A DNA stretch of 64,000 nt, from NCBI GenBank assembly GCA_036266075.1, contig DATANV010000001.1, positions 1 to 64,000 of the forward strand. The letters are read 5' to 3'. A model generated the notes under the pieces. That model made no database searches. It was not told the DNA's origin and saw only the letters and a list, made by a program, of their open reading frames with translations. Source of the DNA: VRUE01 sp036266075. GTDB taxonomy: Bacteria; Actinomycetota; Thermoleophilia; Solirubrobacterales; 70-9. Position numbers and translations under genes: made by a program. Below are positions 1 to 7,632 of this stretch, in pieces (position 1 is the stretch's first letter; each line of letters begins with the position of its first letter).

Positions 1-1
1 A

Positions 2-613
2 GCGCGCTACGCGATGACCACCTTCGAGCTCGGCAACGAGCCCTATTTCGGCGAGATGTCGGCGGCCGAATACGCCGACACGGTGCGGCCGACGCTGGAA
101 GAAGTGAAGCGGCTCGGGCTGCCGGCAAAGATCGTCCTGCCCAGCCGTGTCTACGGAACCGATACCTCCTGGATGGACACCCTCTACCAGCGGATCTCAA
201 ACCTCAACGAGCTGTTCTACGCCTTCGCCGACCACCCCTACTGGTACGGGCACGACCCGGCCCAGGTCAGCGCCGCCGGCCCCTTCGGGCGGATCTCGGT
301 CCTGCGCAGGCGGATGAACGAAAAGGGTGCCTCGACCAAGCCGATCTTCATCACCGAGTACGGGGAGTCGACGGCCAGCTGCGGCAGCGAGTGCGTCAGC
401 GAGGCGGTTCAGGCCGAACACCTGAACGAGATGCTGACCGCGGCGATCACCCGCAGCGAATGGAAGGTCGAGATGGTCTCGATCTTCCAGCTGCTCGACC
501 GCGGCACCAACAGCACGGACCGCGAGCTGCAGTTCGGCCTGCTGCGCCAGAACGGCACTCAGAAGCCGTCCTACGCGATCGTCCAGAGCCGGATGCAGCA
601 GTACCGAAACTGA
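2..613 (+). CDS. Glycoside hydrolase-like protein (5'-truncated by the window edge)
   Basis: The reading frame is open from base 2, so the gene begins before the window; the ATG at 14 is internal, because it aligns with an internal Met of the next gene. What remains is the C-terminal half of a clan GH-A-like TIM barrel. FELGNEPYF carries the expected acid/base Glu and FITEYGEST the expected nucleophile Glu. Two cysteines (CGSEC) lie between them and a QLLDRG motif follows. It is a close tandem paralogue of the gene at 698, with a 98-base stretch identical in DNA. A role in trimming or degrading polysaccharide outside the cell is inferred from the downstream paralogue's signal peptide and the glycosyltransferase neighbours. 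The exact GH family (GH5/GH39-like) cannot be settled by eye. Confidence 0.75.
   Translation, partial: ARYAMTTFELGNEPYFGEMSAAEYADTVRPTLEEVKRLGLPAKIVLPSRVYGTDTSWMDTLYQRISNLNELFYAFADHPYWYGHDPAQVSAAGPFGRISVLRRRMNEKGASTKPIFITEYGESTASCGSECVSEAVQAEHLNEMLTAAITRSEWKVEMVSIFQLLDRGTNSTDRELQFGLLRQNGTQKPSYAIVQSRMQQYRN
164..261 (+). repeat. 98-bp exact direct repeat, copy 1 (partner at 1796-1893)
   Basis: Bases 164-261 and 1796-1893 are identical, at an offset of 1632 bases, within two otherwise diverged tandem paralogues. The identical block covers codons for the region around LNELFYAFADHPYWYGHDP. Third-codon positions match too, which points to recent recombination or gene conversion between the copies and not only to protein-level constraint. 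Confidence 0.85.
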
Positions 614-697
614 GCGACCGCTCGAACAGACGTCCAGCGGCGAGATGCGCAATCATCGCTGCAGGATGCAGGCTCTCGATCCGAGCAACCGCCAAGC

Positions 698-2242
698 GTG
701 ATCGTCCCGCTCTTCCTGGTCGGCGCCGCCCTCGGCGCGCTGCCGGCTGGGTTGACGCCCGCCATCCACACTGCCGAGCCGCCGCGCCACGCCGCACCCT
801 GCGCCAAGCACCGGATCGTGCTGAGCACCAACGGGCCGCGCTGCCGCCTCGGGCGGAATCGTCGGGCGACCGCCTCGAGGCTGCCGCACATGACGCCCGC
901 TATCGAGCCCGCCGCGCCCGTCGTCCCCCGCGGCACGCCGGCGAGCGCCCCGCAGGACGGCCGTGGATCGTCGCGGCGGCCCGAACCGCGCACGCCGTCG
1001 CCGCAGCGAGCCGCCGTGCCAGGCCCAGTCGCGATCCCCGAACCGGCGCCGGCGGTCGAATCCCCCGCCGCGCCGGAACCGCCGGCCGAGCCCGAGCCGG
1101 AACCGCCGGCGCCCGCGGAACCGCCGGCCGAACCGGAGCCCGAACCCGCGCCGCCGACCCCGGAACCGCCGATCGAAGCTGAGCCCGAACCACCGGCCTC
1201 CCCAGAACCGCCGGTCGAACCGGAACCGCCGGTCGAACCCCAGCCAGAACCCGAACCGCCAGCGCCCACCGAACCGCCGGTCGAACCCGAACCCGAACCC
1301 GAACCGAACCCGGGCCCCGCGCCGCCGGCCGACTCGGTCGATCTGAAGATCGGCATCGACGGCGGCTACGGCGGCTGGAGCAGCACCGAAACCTCATACC
1401 GCTCCGCACTCGACGCTCCGGTGACCAGGCACGAGTGGAGCATCGGGCAGCCGGTTGACGCCCAGGACGCGTTGGTCCTCAAGGCAGCCTCCCAAGTCCA
1501 CACCCGGATCCACGCCCTGCTCGGCGGCAACCAACTTGGCGACCCCGCCCACTACCGCGAATGGGTCGTCGCCTTCATCCGCCGCTACGGCCTCGGCGGC
1601 AGCTTCTGGGTCGAGCACCCCGGGCTGGACGAATCGCGCTACGCGATGACCAGCTTCGAGTTGGGCAACGAGCCCTACTTCGGGACGATGTCGCCGGGCG
1701 AGTACGCGGATGCCGTGCAGCCGACGCTCGAACGGGTCGGCGAATTGGGCCTGCCCGGGAAACTGGTTCTGCCGAGCTACATCCACGGTCAGGACACCTC
1801 CTGGATGGACACCCTCTACCAGCGGATCTCAAACCTCAACGAGCTGTTCTACGCCTTCGCCGACCACCCCTACTGGTACGGGCACGACCCGGCGAGCGCC
1901 GGCGACGGGGGGCCGTTCGAGCGGGTCGACACGCTGCGCCGGCGGATGGACGAACACGGCGCCGAGGCCAAGCCGATCTTCATCAGCGAGTACGGGGAGT
2001 CGACCGCCGACTGCGGCAGCGAGTGCGTCAGCGAGGCGGTTCAGGCGGAACACCTGAGCGCGATGCTCGGCGCGGCGATCGCCCGCAGCGGATGGAAGGT
2101 CGAGCTGATCTCGGTCTTCCAGCTGCTCGACCGCGGCACCAACAGCGCGGACCGCGAGCTGCAGTTCGGCCTGCTGCGCGAGAACGGCACCCACAAGCCC
2201 TCTTACGCGATCGTCAGCGACCTGATGCAGCTCTACCGCTAG
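698..2242 (+). CDS. Secreted glycoside hydrolase-like protein with proline-rich linker
   Basis: A 514-residue protein starting at GTG. The N-terminus is a signal-peptide-like hydrophobic stretch (MIVPLFLVGAALGALPAG). A basic, Pro-rich segment follows, then about 100 residues of repeated PEPEPP/PVEPEPP units acting as a stiff spacer, and from about residue 212 a TIM-barrel catalytic domain. The FELGNEPYF Glu (about residue 324) and the FISEYGEST Glu (about residue 430) fit the acid/base and nucleophile of clan GH-A retaining enzymes. The catalytic part is nearly the same as the truncated gene just upstream, so this is a tandem duplication. It probably acts on an extracellular or wall polysaccharide. 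The substrate is unknown. The start has no obvious ribosome-binding site, so the N-terminus is less certain than the domain. Confidence 0.75.
   Translation: MIVPLFLVGAALGALPAGLTPAIHTAEPPRHAAPCAKHRIVLSTNGPRCRLGRNRRATASRLPHMTPAIEPAAPVVPRGTPASAPQDGRGSSRRPEPRTPSPQRAAVPGPVAIPEPAPAVESPAAPEPPAEPEPEPPAPAEPPAEPEPEPAPPTPEPPIEAEPEPPASPEPPVEPEPPVEPQPEPEPPAPTEPPVEPEPEPEPNPGPAPPADSVDLKIGIDGGYGGWSSTETSYRSALDAPVTRHEWSIGQPVDAQDALVLKAASQVHTRIHALLGGNQLGDPAHYREWVVAFIRRYGLGGSFWVEHPGLDESRYAMTSFELGNEPYFGTMSPGEYADAVQPTLERVGELGLPGKLVLPSYIHGQDTSWMDTLYQRISNLNELFYAFADHPYWYGHDPASAGDGGPFERVDTLRRRMDEHGAEAKPIFISEYGESTADCGSECVSEAVQAEHLSAMLGAAIARSGWKVELISVFQLLDRGTNSADRELQFGLLRENGTHKPSYAIVSDLMQLYR
1036..1330 (+). repeat. Coding low-complexity repeat (Pro/Glu linker)
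   Basis: Imperfect reiteration of units such as GAACCGCCGG and GAGCCCGAAC within the hydrolase gene. It encodes alternating Pro-Glu with PP pairs, a typical extended spacer between a signal peptide or wall-binding part and a catalytic domain. Such arrays change length by slippage. Confidence 0.8.
1796..1893 (+). repeat. 98-bp exact direct repeat, copy 2 (partner at 164-261)
   Basis: Second copy of the exact repeat, inside the complete hydrolase gene. See the entry at 164-261. Confidence 0.85.
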
Positions 2243-2322
2243 GGCGGCCGTCCAGCCCGCGCGGAACGGTCCAAGGGCGTCCGTATACTCGCCGCTCCGT
2301 CGCTTCCGGCGGATCGCCAGAG

Positions 2323-3444
2323 ATGCGAACCGTCATCGCCAGTTCATTCACGCCGACCCTCGACTCGGGACGCGCTCGCCGCACTTACGGAATCGTGCGC
2401 GCCCTCGCCGCCCGGGGTCGGGTCGACCTCGTCTACGGGGCCTTCGGGGCCAACCGGCCCGACCCCGCTTACGAGTCGATCCCCGCCCTGAGCCTGCACC
2501 GGGTCGAGCGGCCCGGGGCGATCGCGCGGATGCCGGCCTACCTGCGGGCCAGGCTGCGCGGCGTCCCCGACGATTTCGCCCGCGGCATCTGGCCGGACGT
2601 GGCTGCGCAGACGGCGCGGCTTGCGGGTGAAGGCGTGGGCTCCCGTGTGGTCGCCGAAGGGCCGGTGGCGGCGGCGGCGCTGCTCCCCTACGCCAACCGC
2701 CACCCCGCGACCTACAGCGCTCACAACCTCGAGTACGCCTTCCGCCACCGGCTCGATGAAGCGGGTATGTCGGAGGCGGCGCTGAAGCGCTTCGAGGCGC
2801 TCCTGCTGCGTACCTTCGCCGAGAGCTGGATGGTCTCCAAAGCCGACGTCGCGGGCGCTGCAGCGCTGGTGCCGGGCGCGCGGCTACGGCTCGTGCCGAA
2901 CGTCGTCGACGTCGCCGCGATCGAGCCGCTGCCACCGCGCGCCGGCGAACGCACGGTGCTCTTCCTAGCCGATCTCGGCTACGAGCCCAACCGCGAGGCG
3001 CTGCGCTTCCTGCTCGAGCGGGCGATGCCGGCACTCTGGCGAACTGCGGCGGACGTTCGACTTCTCGTCGCCGGCAAGGGCAGCGATGAGATCGGGCAGG
3101 TGGACTCGCGGGTCGAGCTTCGCGGCTTCGTCCCCGAGTTGCGCGCCCTCTACGCCGAGGCAGGCTGCGTCGCCGTGCCGCTGCTGGAGGGCGGCGGCTC
3201 GCCGCTGAAGTTCGTCGAGGCGCTGGCCTACGCCGCGCCGGTTGTCGCCACGCCCCGTGCAGCGGCCGGGCTCGAGGTGGAGGCCGGCGTGCATTACATC
3301 GAGGCCGAGCCGGAGGGCGAGAGCTTCGCCGCCGGAATCCTCGCCGCGCTCGAGCCGGCTTGCGGCAACGGCGTCGCCGCGGCCGGGCGGGGGCTCGCCG
3401 AGCGCGAGTACTCGCTCGCCGCTCTCGAGAGGTGCCTTGCATGA
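2323..3444 (+). CDS. Glycosyltransferase, GT4-like
   Basis: A 373-residue glycosyltransferase of the GT-B fold, predicted to transfer a sugar from an NDP-sugar donor in the cytoplasm. The N-terminal half has the acceptor-domain pattern (PTLDSGRARRTYGIVRALAARG). The donor half has an EGGGSPLKFVEAL motif near residue 287, equivalent to the EX7E motif of GT4 enzymes, followed by APVVATPRAAAGLEV. The ATG at 2323 begins the conserved N-terminus; the open frame runs on upstream but that part is in the shadow of the hydrolase gene. Its stop overlaps the next start (ATGA at 3441-3444). It is the first gene of a four-gene run with four-base overlaps ending in the oxidoreductase at 7632. A TATACT hexamer lies 33 bases upstream. 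Confidence 0.85.
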   Translation: MRTVIASSFTPTLDSGRARRTYGIVRALAARGRVDLVYGAFGANRPDPAYESIPALSLHRVERPGAIARMPAYLRARLRGVPDDFARGIWPDVAAQTARLAGEGVGSRVVAEGPVAAAALLPYANRHPATYSAHNLEYAFRHRLDEAGMSEAALKRFEALLLRTFAESWMVSKADVAGAAALVPGARLRLVPNVVDVAAIEPLPPRAGERTVLFLADLGYEPNREALRFLLERAMPALWRTAADVRLLVAGKGSDEIGQVDSRVELRGFVPELRALYAEAGCVAVPLLEGGGSPLKFVEALAYAAPVVATPRAAAGLEVEAGVHYIEAEPEGESFAAGILAALEPACGNGVAAAGRGLAEREYSLAALERCLA

Positions 3445-4562
3445 GGATCGTCTCGGTGATGACCGGCACCGCGCCCGGCGGCGCCGAGTTCGCCGCGGTC
3501 GAGCTGCTCGACGCCCTGATCGAGCGCGGCCACGAGGTGACGATGCTGAGCGACGCCCCGGGGATCGGCCGCGACAGCCGGGTGGAGGTGCATCCGCTCG
3601 AGCTCGGACCGAAGCTCTCGGGCCGAACCTGGCCGCTGCTGGCGATCCGCTGGCCGCTGCTGGCGCGGCGCCTGCGGCGCGCCCTCGAAGCCGAGCTTCC
3701 CTACGACGTGCTGCTGCTCCATTACAAGAAGGAGCAACTGCTCGGTGCCGGACTGCCGGCGAACCTGCGCCCGCAAGTCGTCTGGGCGGAGTGGGGCCCG
3801 GTGCCGCGCCAGATGCGGCGCGGCCCGGGGCGACTTGCCTACGCCAGGGCAGCGCGATCGGCATCGGCGCTGCTTGCGGTGTCCAAGCCGACGGGCAGCT
3901 CGGCGATCGCCGCCGGGGTCGATCCCGACAAGGTCCACTTCCTGCCGAACGCGATGCGCACCGAGGAAATCGGCTTCAGCGAGGAGGGCAGGGCCCGAGT
4001 CCGAGCCGAGCTGGGGATTCCGGCTGACGCCTTTACGGTCGGCTGCATCTCCCGCTTCCACCCGAAGAAGCGCAACGACGTGGTGATCGACGCCATCGCC
4101 GAGCTCGGCGGCGATGTGCACCTGATCCTCGCGGGAGCCGGCGAGACGGAGGCCGAGCTCCGGTCTCGGGCGGCCTCGCTCGGCGGGCGGGCCCACTTCC
4201 TGCCGACGCCCGGGGCCGCGGTCGGCGAGGTGCTCTCGGCCTTCGACGTCTCGGTCTTCTGCCCGAGCCCCGCCGAGGGCCAGCCGCGGGCGGTGATCCT
4301 CGGCATGCTGGCCGAACGCCCCTGCGTCTCGACCGGCGCCGAGGGCGTCGCCGACCTGATCAGGGATGGCTTCGGAGCGATCGTCTCGCCCGAGAACGAC
4401 CCCGCCGCGCTGGCGGCGGTTCTGCGGACATATGCGGCGGATCCCGGGCAGGTCCGCCGCGAGGGGGAGCTCGGGGCGCGACTGGCAAGGGAGTGGTTCG
4501 ACTCTGCGGTCATCGCCGAACAGGCGGAGCAGCTGATCGCTGGCGGCCGGGGGCGATCGTGA
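3441..4562 (+). CDS. Glycosyltransferase, GT4
   Basis: A 373-residue GT4 protein. The start MRIVSVMTGTAPGGAE has the glycine-rich acceptor-side loop typical of the family, and the family-typical segment CISRFHPKKRNDVVIDA begins the donor domain. The EX7E-type region is SPAEGQPRAVILGMLAERP near residue 273. The ATG at 3441 overlaps the preceding stop by four bases, and its own stop overlaps a GTG start at 4559, so translation is very likely coupled. It probably adds one sugar to a lipid-linked oligosaccharide made by this cluster. Donor and acceptor cannot be read from the sequence. Confidence 0.88.
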   Translation: MRIVSVMTGTAPGGAEFAAVELLDALIERGHEVTMLSDAPGIGRDSRVEVHPLELGPKLSGRTWPLLAIRWPLLARRLRRALEAELPYDVLLLHYKKEQLLGAGLPANLRPQVVWAEWGPVPRQMRRGPGRLAYARAARSASALLAVSKPTGSSAIAAGVDPDKVHFLPNAMRTEEIGFSEEGRARVRAELGIPADAFTVGCISRFHPKKRNDVVIDAIAELGGDVHLILAGAGETEAELRSRAASLGGRAHFLPTPGAAVGEVLSAFDVSVFCPSPAEGQPRAVILGMLAERPCVSTGAEGVADLIRDGFGAIVSPENDPAALAAVLRTYAADPGQVRREGELGARLAREWFDSAVIAEQAEQLIAGGRGRS

Positions 4563-6070
4563 GCGAGCCGCTGCGGGTGCTGTTCCTCGACGAGGGCGTG
4601 CTCGGCCACCGCACGATGACCGAGCAGCTGCGCGAGACGCTGGCGGGGCGGGGCGAAGTCGAGGCGACCTTCGCCACGGTGCCGCCGCCGAACCGGCTCG
4701 AGCGCCTGCTACTGCGCCAATCGCGCCTGCTCGGCGGCCCGGCTTCGTTCGAGCTGCGCTGGCGGCTGCGCTGGTCATGGCGGGCTCGGCGCCTGCTCAA
4801 GCGCCACGCCCGCTCGGTCGACGCCGCCTTCGTCACCACCCAGGCTTCGGCGCTGCTGATGCGGGGGCCGATGCGCCGCCTTCCCTGCGTGCTCTCGGTT
4901 GACGCGACCGTCGCCCAGTTCGCCGCGCTCGAATACGGCGGGCCAGACCGGCGGCCCTCGCCGCGCCAGCTGCGGCTGCTCGAGCGGCTCGAGCGGCGCG
5001 CCGTGACCGCCGCCGCCGCGGTCGTCGCCTGGACCGAGTGGAACGCCCGCGGCCTGCGCGACGGGTACGGCCTGGAGGAGTCGAAGCTGGCCGTCGTCCA
5101 CCCGGGCCTCGACGTCGCCCGCTGGGAAGCGGCGGCGAAGCGGCGCCAGACGCCGGCCGCGGCCGCGCCGCTGCGGGTGCTCTTCGTCGGCAACGACGTC
5201 GAGCGCAAGGGCCTCGGCGTGCTCGCCGAGGCCGTCGAGCGACTGGCCGGGCAGGCGGTGCTCGACGTGGTCAGCGGCGATGAGGTCGCCGGCAGCGAGC
5301 TGGTTCGCGTGCACCGTGACATCGAGGCGCGCAGCGAAGCCCTGCTCGATCTCTACACCACCGCCGACGCCCTCGCCCTGCCGACCAGAGCCGACGCGGT
5401 GCCGTGGTCGGCGCTCGAGGCGATGGCCGCCGGCCTGCCGGTGGTGGCGTCCGGCGTGGGCGCGGTGCCGGAGCTGCTCGGCGATGCCGGGATCCTCGTC
5501 GCACCTGGCTCGGTCGAGGAGGTCGAGGCGGCACTGCGACGGCTGGCGAACGATCCCGACCTGCGCCGCCGACTCGGCGAGCGGGCGCTGACCCGGGCCC
5601 GCGAACGCTACGACGTCGCCGTGCAGGCGCCCAAGTTGCTCGCCGTGCTGCGCGACGCCGCCGCCGCCACGCAAACGGGCAGGCGGTTCCGGCGGCGCAC
5701 CTTCGTCGCCGCCGGCGCCGGCGTCGCCGCGGTCGCCGCCGTGACTCCCTACGCGCTGCTGATCCCCGACGACGAGTTCGCCCGGCTCGTCGCCTCCACG
5801 CTCGGCGTCTCGACCGAGCTGGCGGAGCAGCTGCTGGACCGGGCGCGGGAAGAGTACGGCGAGGCGAGCTACGACGCCCACGCCGCCGCCTTCGCCCTCG
5901 CGGTGCGGGGCCCGGCCTCGGCGGTCCTGCCGCAGAGCACCAGGGAACGCGCGATCGAGGGGCTGGTCGAGCCGATGCTCTCCGCCCCGGCCTCCAACCT
6001 GGCCTACGCGATCACCGGCTCTGACCCCGGCGCACCGGCGCCGTGCTCGGGCCTGATGAGGGACGAGTGA
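4559..6070 (+). CDS. Glycosyltransferase GT4 fused to a Tat-signal-like C-terminal extension
   Basis: A 503-residue protein starting at a GTG that overlaps the previous stop. Residues 1 to about 360 are a GT4 enzyme (LFVGNDVERKGL, then PTRADAVPWSALEAMAAGLP near residue 272). A GT4 protein would normally stop near RERYDVAVQAPKLLAVLRD. Here the frame continues for about 140 residues. The extension begins with RRFRRRTFVAAGAGVAA, a twin-arginine signal followed by a hydrophobic stretch, then an acidic helical domain ending in NLAYAITGSDPGAPAPCSG. An in-frame GTG at 5645 could start this part as a separate exported protein. The next gene is a GMC oxidoreductase overlapping by four bases. Known GMC dehydrogenases of the gluconate/fructose type travel with a Tat-bearing small subunit, so the extension may be one. 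That last step is inference. Confidence 0.8.
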   Translation: MSEPLRVLFLDEGVLGHRTMTEQLRETLAGRGEVEATFATVPPPNRLERLLLRQSRLLGGPASFELRWRLRWSWRARRLLKRHARSVDAAFVTTQASALLMRGPMRRLPCVLSVDATVAQFAALEYGGPDRRPSPRQLRLLERLERRAVTAAAAVVAWTEWNARGLRDGYGLEESKLAVVHPGLDVARWEAAAKRRQTPAAAAPLRVLFVGNDVERKGLGVLAEAVERLAGQAVLDVVSGDEVAGSELVRVHRDIEARSEALLDLYTTADALALPTRADAVPWSALEAMAAGLPVVASGVGAVPELLGDAGILVAPGSVEEVEAALRRLANDPDLRRRLGERALTRARERYDVAVQAPKLLAVLRDAAAATQTGRRFRRRTFVAAGAGVAAVAAVTPYALLIPDDEFARLVASTLGVSTELAEQLLDRAREEYGEASYDAHAAAFALAVRGPASAVLPQSTRERAIEGLVEPMLSAPASNLAYAITGSDPGAPAPCSGLMRDE

Positions 6071-7632
6071 AGGTCGTCGAGGCGGACCTCGCCGTGATCG
6101 GCTCGGGGATCTGCGGGCTGCTCGCCGCCTGGGCGCCGCTGCAGTCGGGCGCCACGGTGGCGATGCTCGAGCGGGGCGGCCTGAAGACGCATGCCGAGCA
6201 GCTTGCCGACGGCGAGTGGTCCGCGGATGTCCCGGGCGCCCAGCCGAACAACGAAACGGCGCCAGGGACGCCCCCCTATCCCTGGAGCTACGTCTACGGC
6301 GTGGGCGGCTCCTCGCTGCACTGGTCGGGCACCACGCCGCGCTTCACGGCCGCTGACTTCAAGATGCGCTCCAGCTACGGCGTGATGCGCGACTGGCCGA
6401 TCTCGCTCGAGCAACTGCTGCCCTACTACCGCCGTGCCGAGCAGGCCCTGGGAATCGCCGGCGCGCCCGACGAAGCCGGGCCCGCCGCCGGCCCGGCACT
6501 GCCCGGGGCGAAGACGCTGCCGCCGCACCCCCACAGCCCGATGGACGAGGTCGTCGGTCCGTATCTCGAGCCTTTCGGCCCCCTCCCCCAGGCCCGCCCC
6601 TCGCAACCGCTGCAGGGACGCCCGCCCTGCTGCGGTTCGGCGACCTGCGAGCTCTGCCCGGTCGACGCGCGCTTCTCGGCCCTGAACGGACTGCAGGCGG
6701 TCCTCGGCCACCCCGGCCTCGACCTGCACCGCCAAACCGTCGCCGCGCGCCTGCGCCGCGATCCTTCCGCACGGTCGATCGAGGCGATCGAGGCGATCGC
6801 GCCAGACGGTACGCACATGCTGGTGCGGGCGCAGCGCTACGTGCTCGCCGCCAATGGCTTCGAAAACCCGGGGATCCTGCTGCGCTCGGGGCTGCAGCGC
6901 GCCGACGTCGGCCACTACCTCTCCGACCACGGCCACACCTCGATCTTCGCCACCCTGCGACACGGGGTGCGCCCTGGCTACGGCTCGACGCTGGTCACCG
7001 GCCTTTCGGAGGCGTTCCGCGACGGCTCCTTCCGCTCACGCTACGCGGCGGCAATCGTCAGCCTTTACAACCCCGGAGTGCCGCTCGGCCCGTTCGTCGC
7101 GGAGGAGATCTCCGCCGGCCACGACGGCGACGAGGTCCGCGCCGGGGCGCTGGAGGATTGGAAGCGCGTCCTGCCGCTGGACATGCTCAGCGAAGACGTC
7201 CCTCGGCGCGCCCGGCGAGTCAGCCTCTCGCCAAGGCGGGACTCCTTCGGGCTGCCGCGCAACCAGATCGCCTACTCCGAGCCGAGCCGCTACGAACGCG
7301 ACGGGATCGCTCACGTCATCGCGAGCCTGCGGCAGCGACTGGCGCCGCTCGGGGTCAGCGAGGTGACGGCCAAGCCCGGGCCGCGCGGCGGCCACTTGCT
7401 GGGAACCTGCCGGATGGGGGCGGGCGACGAAGGCGTCGTCGACGACCATCTGCGCCACCTCGACTTCGAGAACCTGTTCGTCGCCGGCGGCTCGGCCTTC
7501 CCCACCTACGGACCCGTCCACCCGACGCTGACGGTGGCGGCGCTGGCGTTGCGGCTCGGCCAGCTGCTGGCCGGCGAGCTCAGCCCGAGCTCCGGCGCAG
7601 AGCGCGCAGCTGGCGCAGCTCGTCGAGGCTGA
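6067..7632 (+). CDS. GMC-family FAD-dependent oxidoreductase
   Basis: A 521-residue flavoprotein of the glucose-methanol-choline family, expected to oxidise an alcohol or sugar hydroxyl. The Rossmann FAD motif VIGSGICGLLAAW starts at about residue 9, and YGVGGSSLHWSG is the FAD-linking loop. A cysteine cluster CCGSATCELCPVDARF is typical of the membrane or gluconate-dehydrogenase-like branch. HLLGTCRMG supplies the first catalytic His and GPVHPTLTV the second. It has no signal sequence of its own. The GTG start overlaps the preceding stop (GTGA), and the upstream protein ends with a Tat-like domain, so the two may form an exported complex. Its 3' end overlaps the convergent flippase gene by 53 bases. 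Confidence 0.88.
   Translation: MKVVEADLAVIGSGICGLLAAWAPLQSGATVAMLERGGLKTHAEQLADGEWSADVPGAQPNNETAPGTPPYPWSYVYGVGGSSLHWSGTTPRFTAADFKMRSSYGVMRDWPISLEQLLPYYRRAEQALGIAGAPDEAGPAAGPALPGAKTLPPHPHSPMDEVVGPYLEPFGPLPQARPSQPLQGRPPCCGSATCELCPVDARFSALNGLQAVLGHPGLDLHRQTVAARLRRDPSARSIEAIEAIAPDGTHMLVRAQRYVLAANGFENPGILLRSGLQRADVGHYLSDHGHTSIFATLRHGVRPGYGSTLVTGLSEAFRDGSFRSRYAAAIVSLYNPGVPLGPFVAEEISAGHDGDEVRAGALEDWKRVLPLDMLSEDVPRRARRVSLSPRRDSFGLPRNQIAYSEPSRYERDGIAHVIASLRQRLAPLGVSEVTAKPGPRGGHLLGTCRMGAGDEGVVDDHLRHLDFENLFVAGGSAFPTYGPVHPTLTVAALALRLGQLLAGELSPSSGAERAAGAARRG

Noticed and set aside
1036..1330. Regular short repeats that might be a CRISPR array
   Set aside because: The units are in frame, code for Pro-Glu linkers and have no unique spacers of constant length.
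2284..2289. TATACT before the GT4 gene at 2323 as a leaderless promoter
   Set aside because: It lies 33 bases from the ATG, so it does not show the 6-8 base spacing; it may still be an ordinary promoter.
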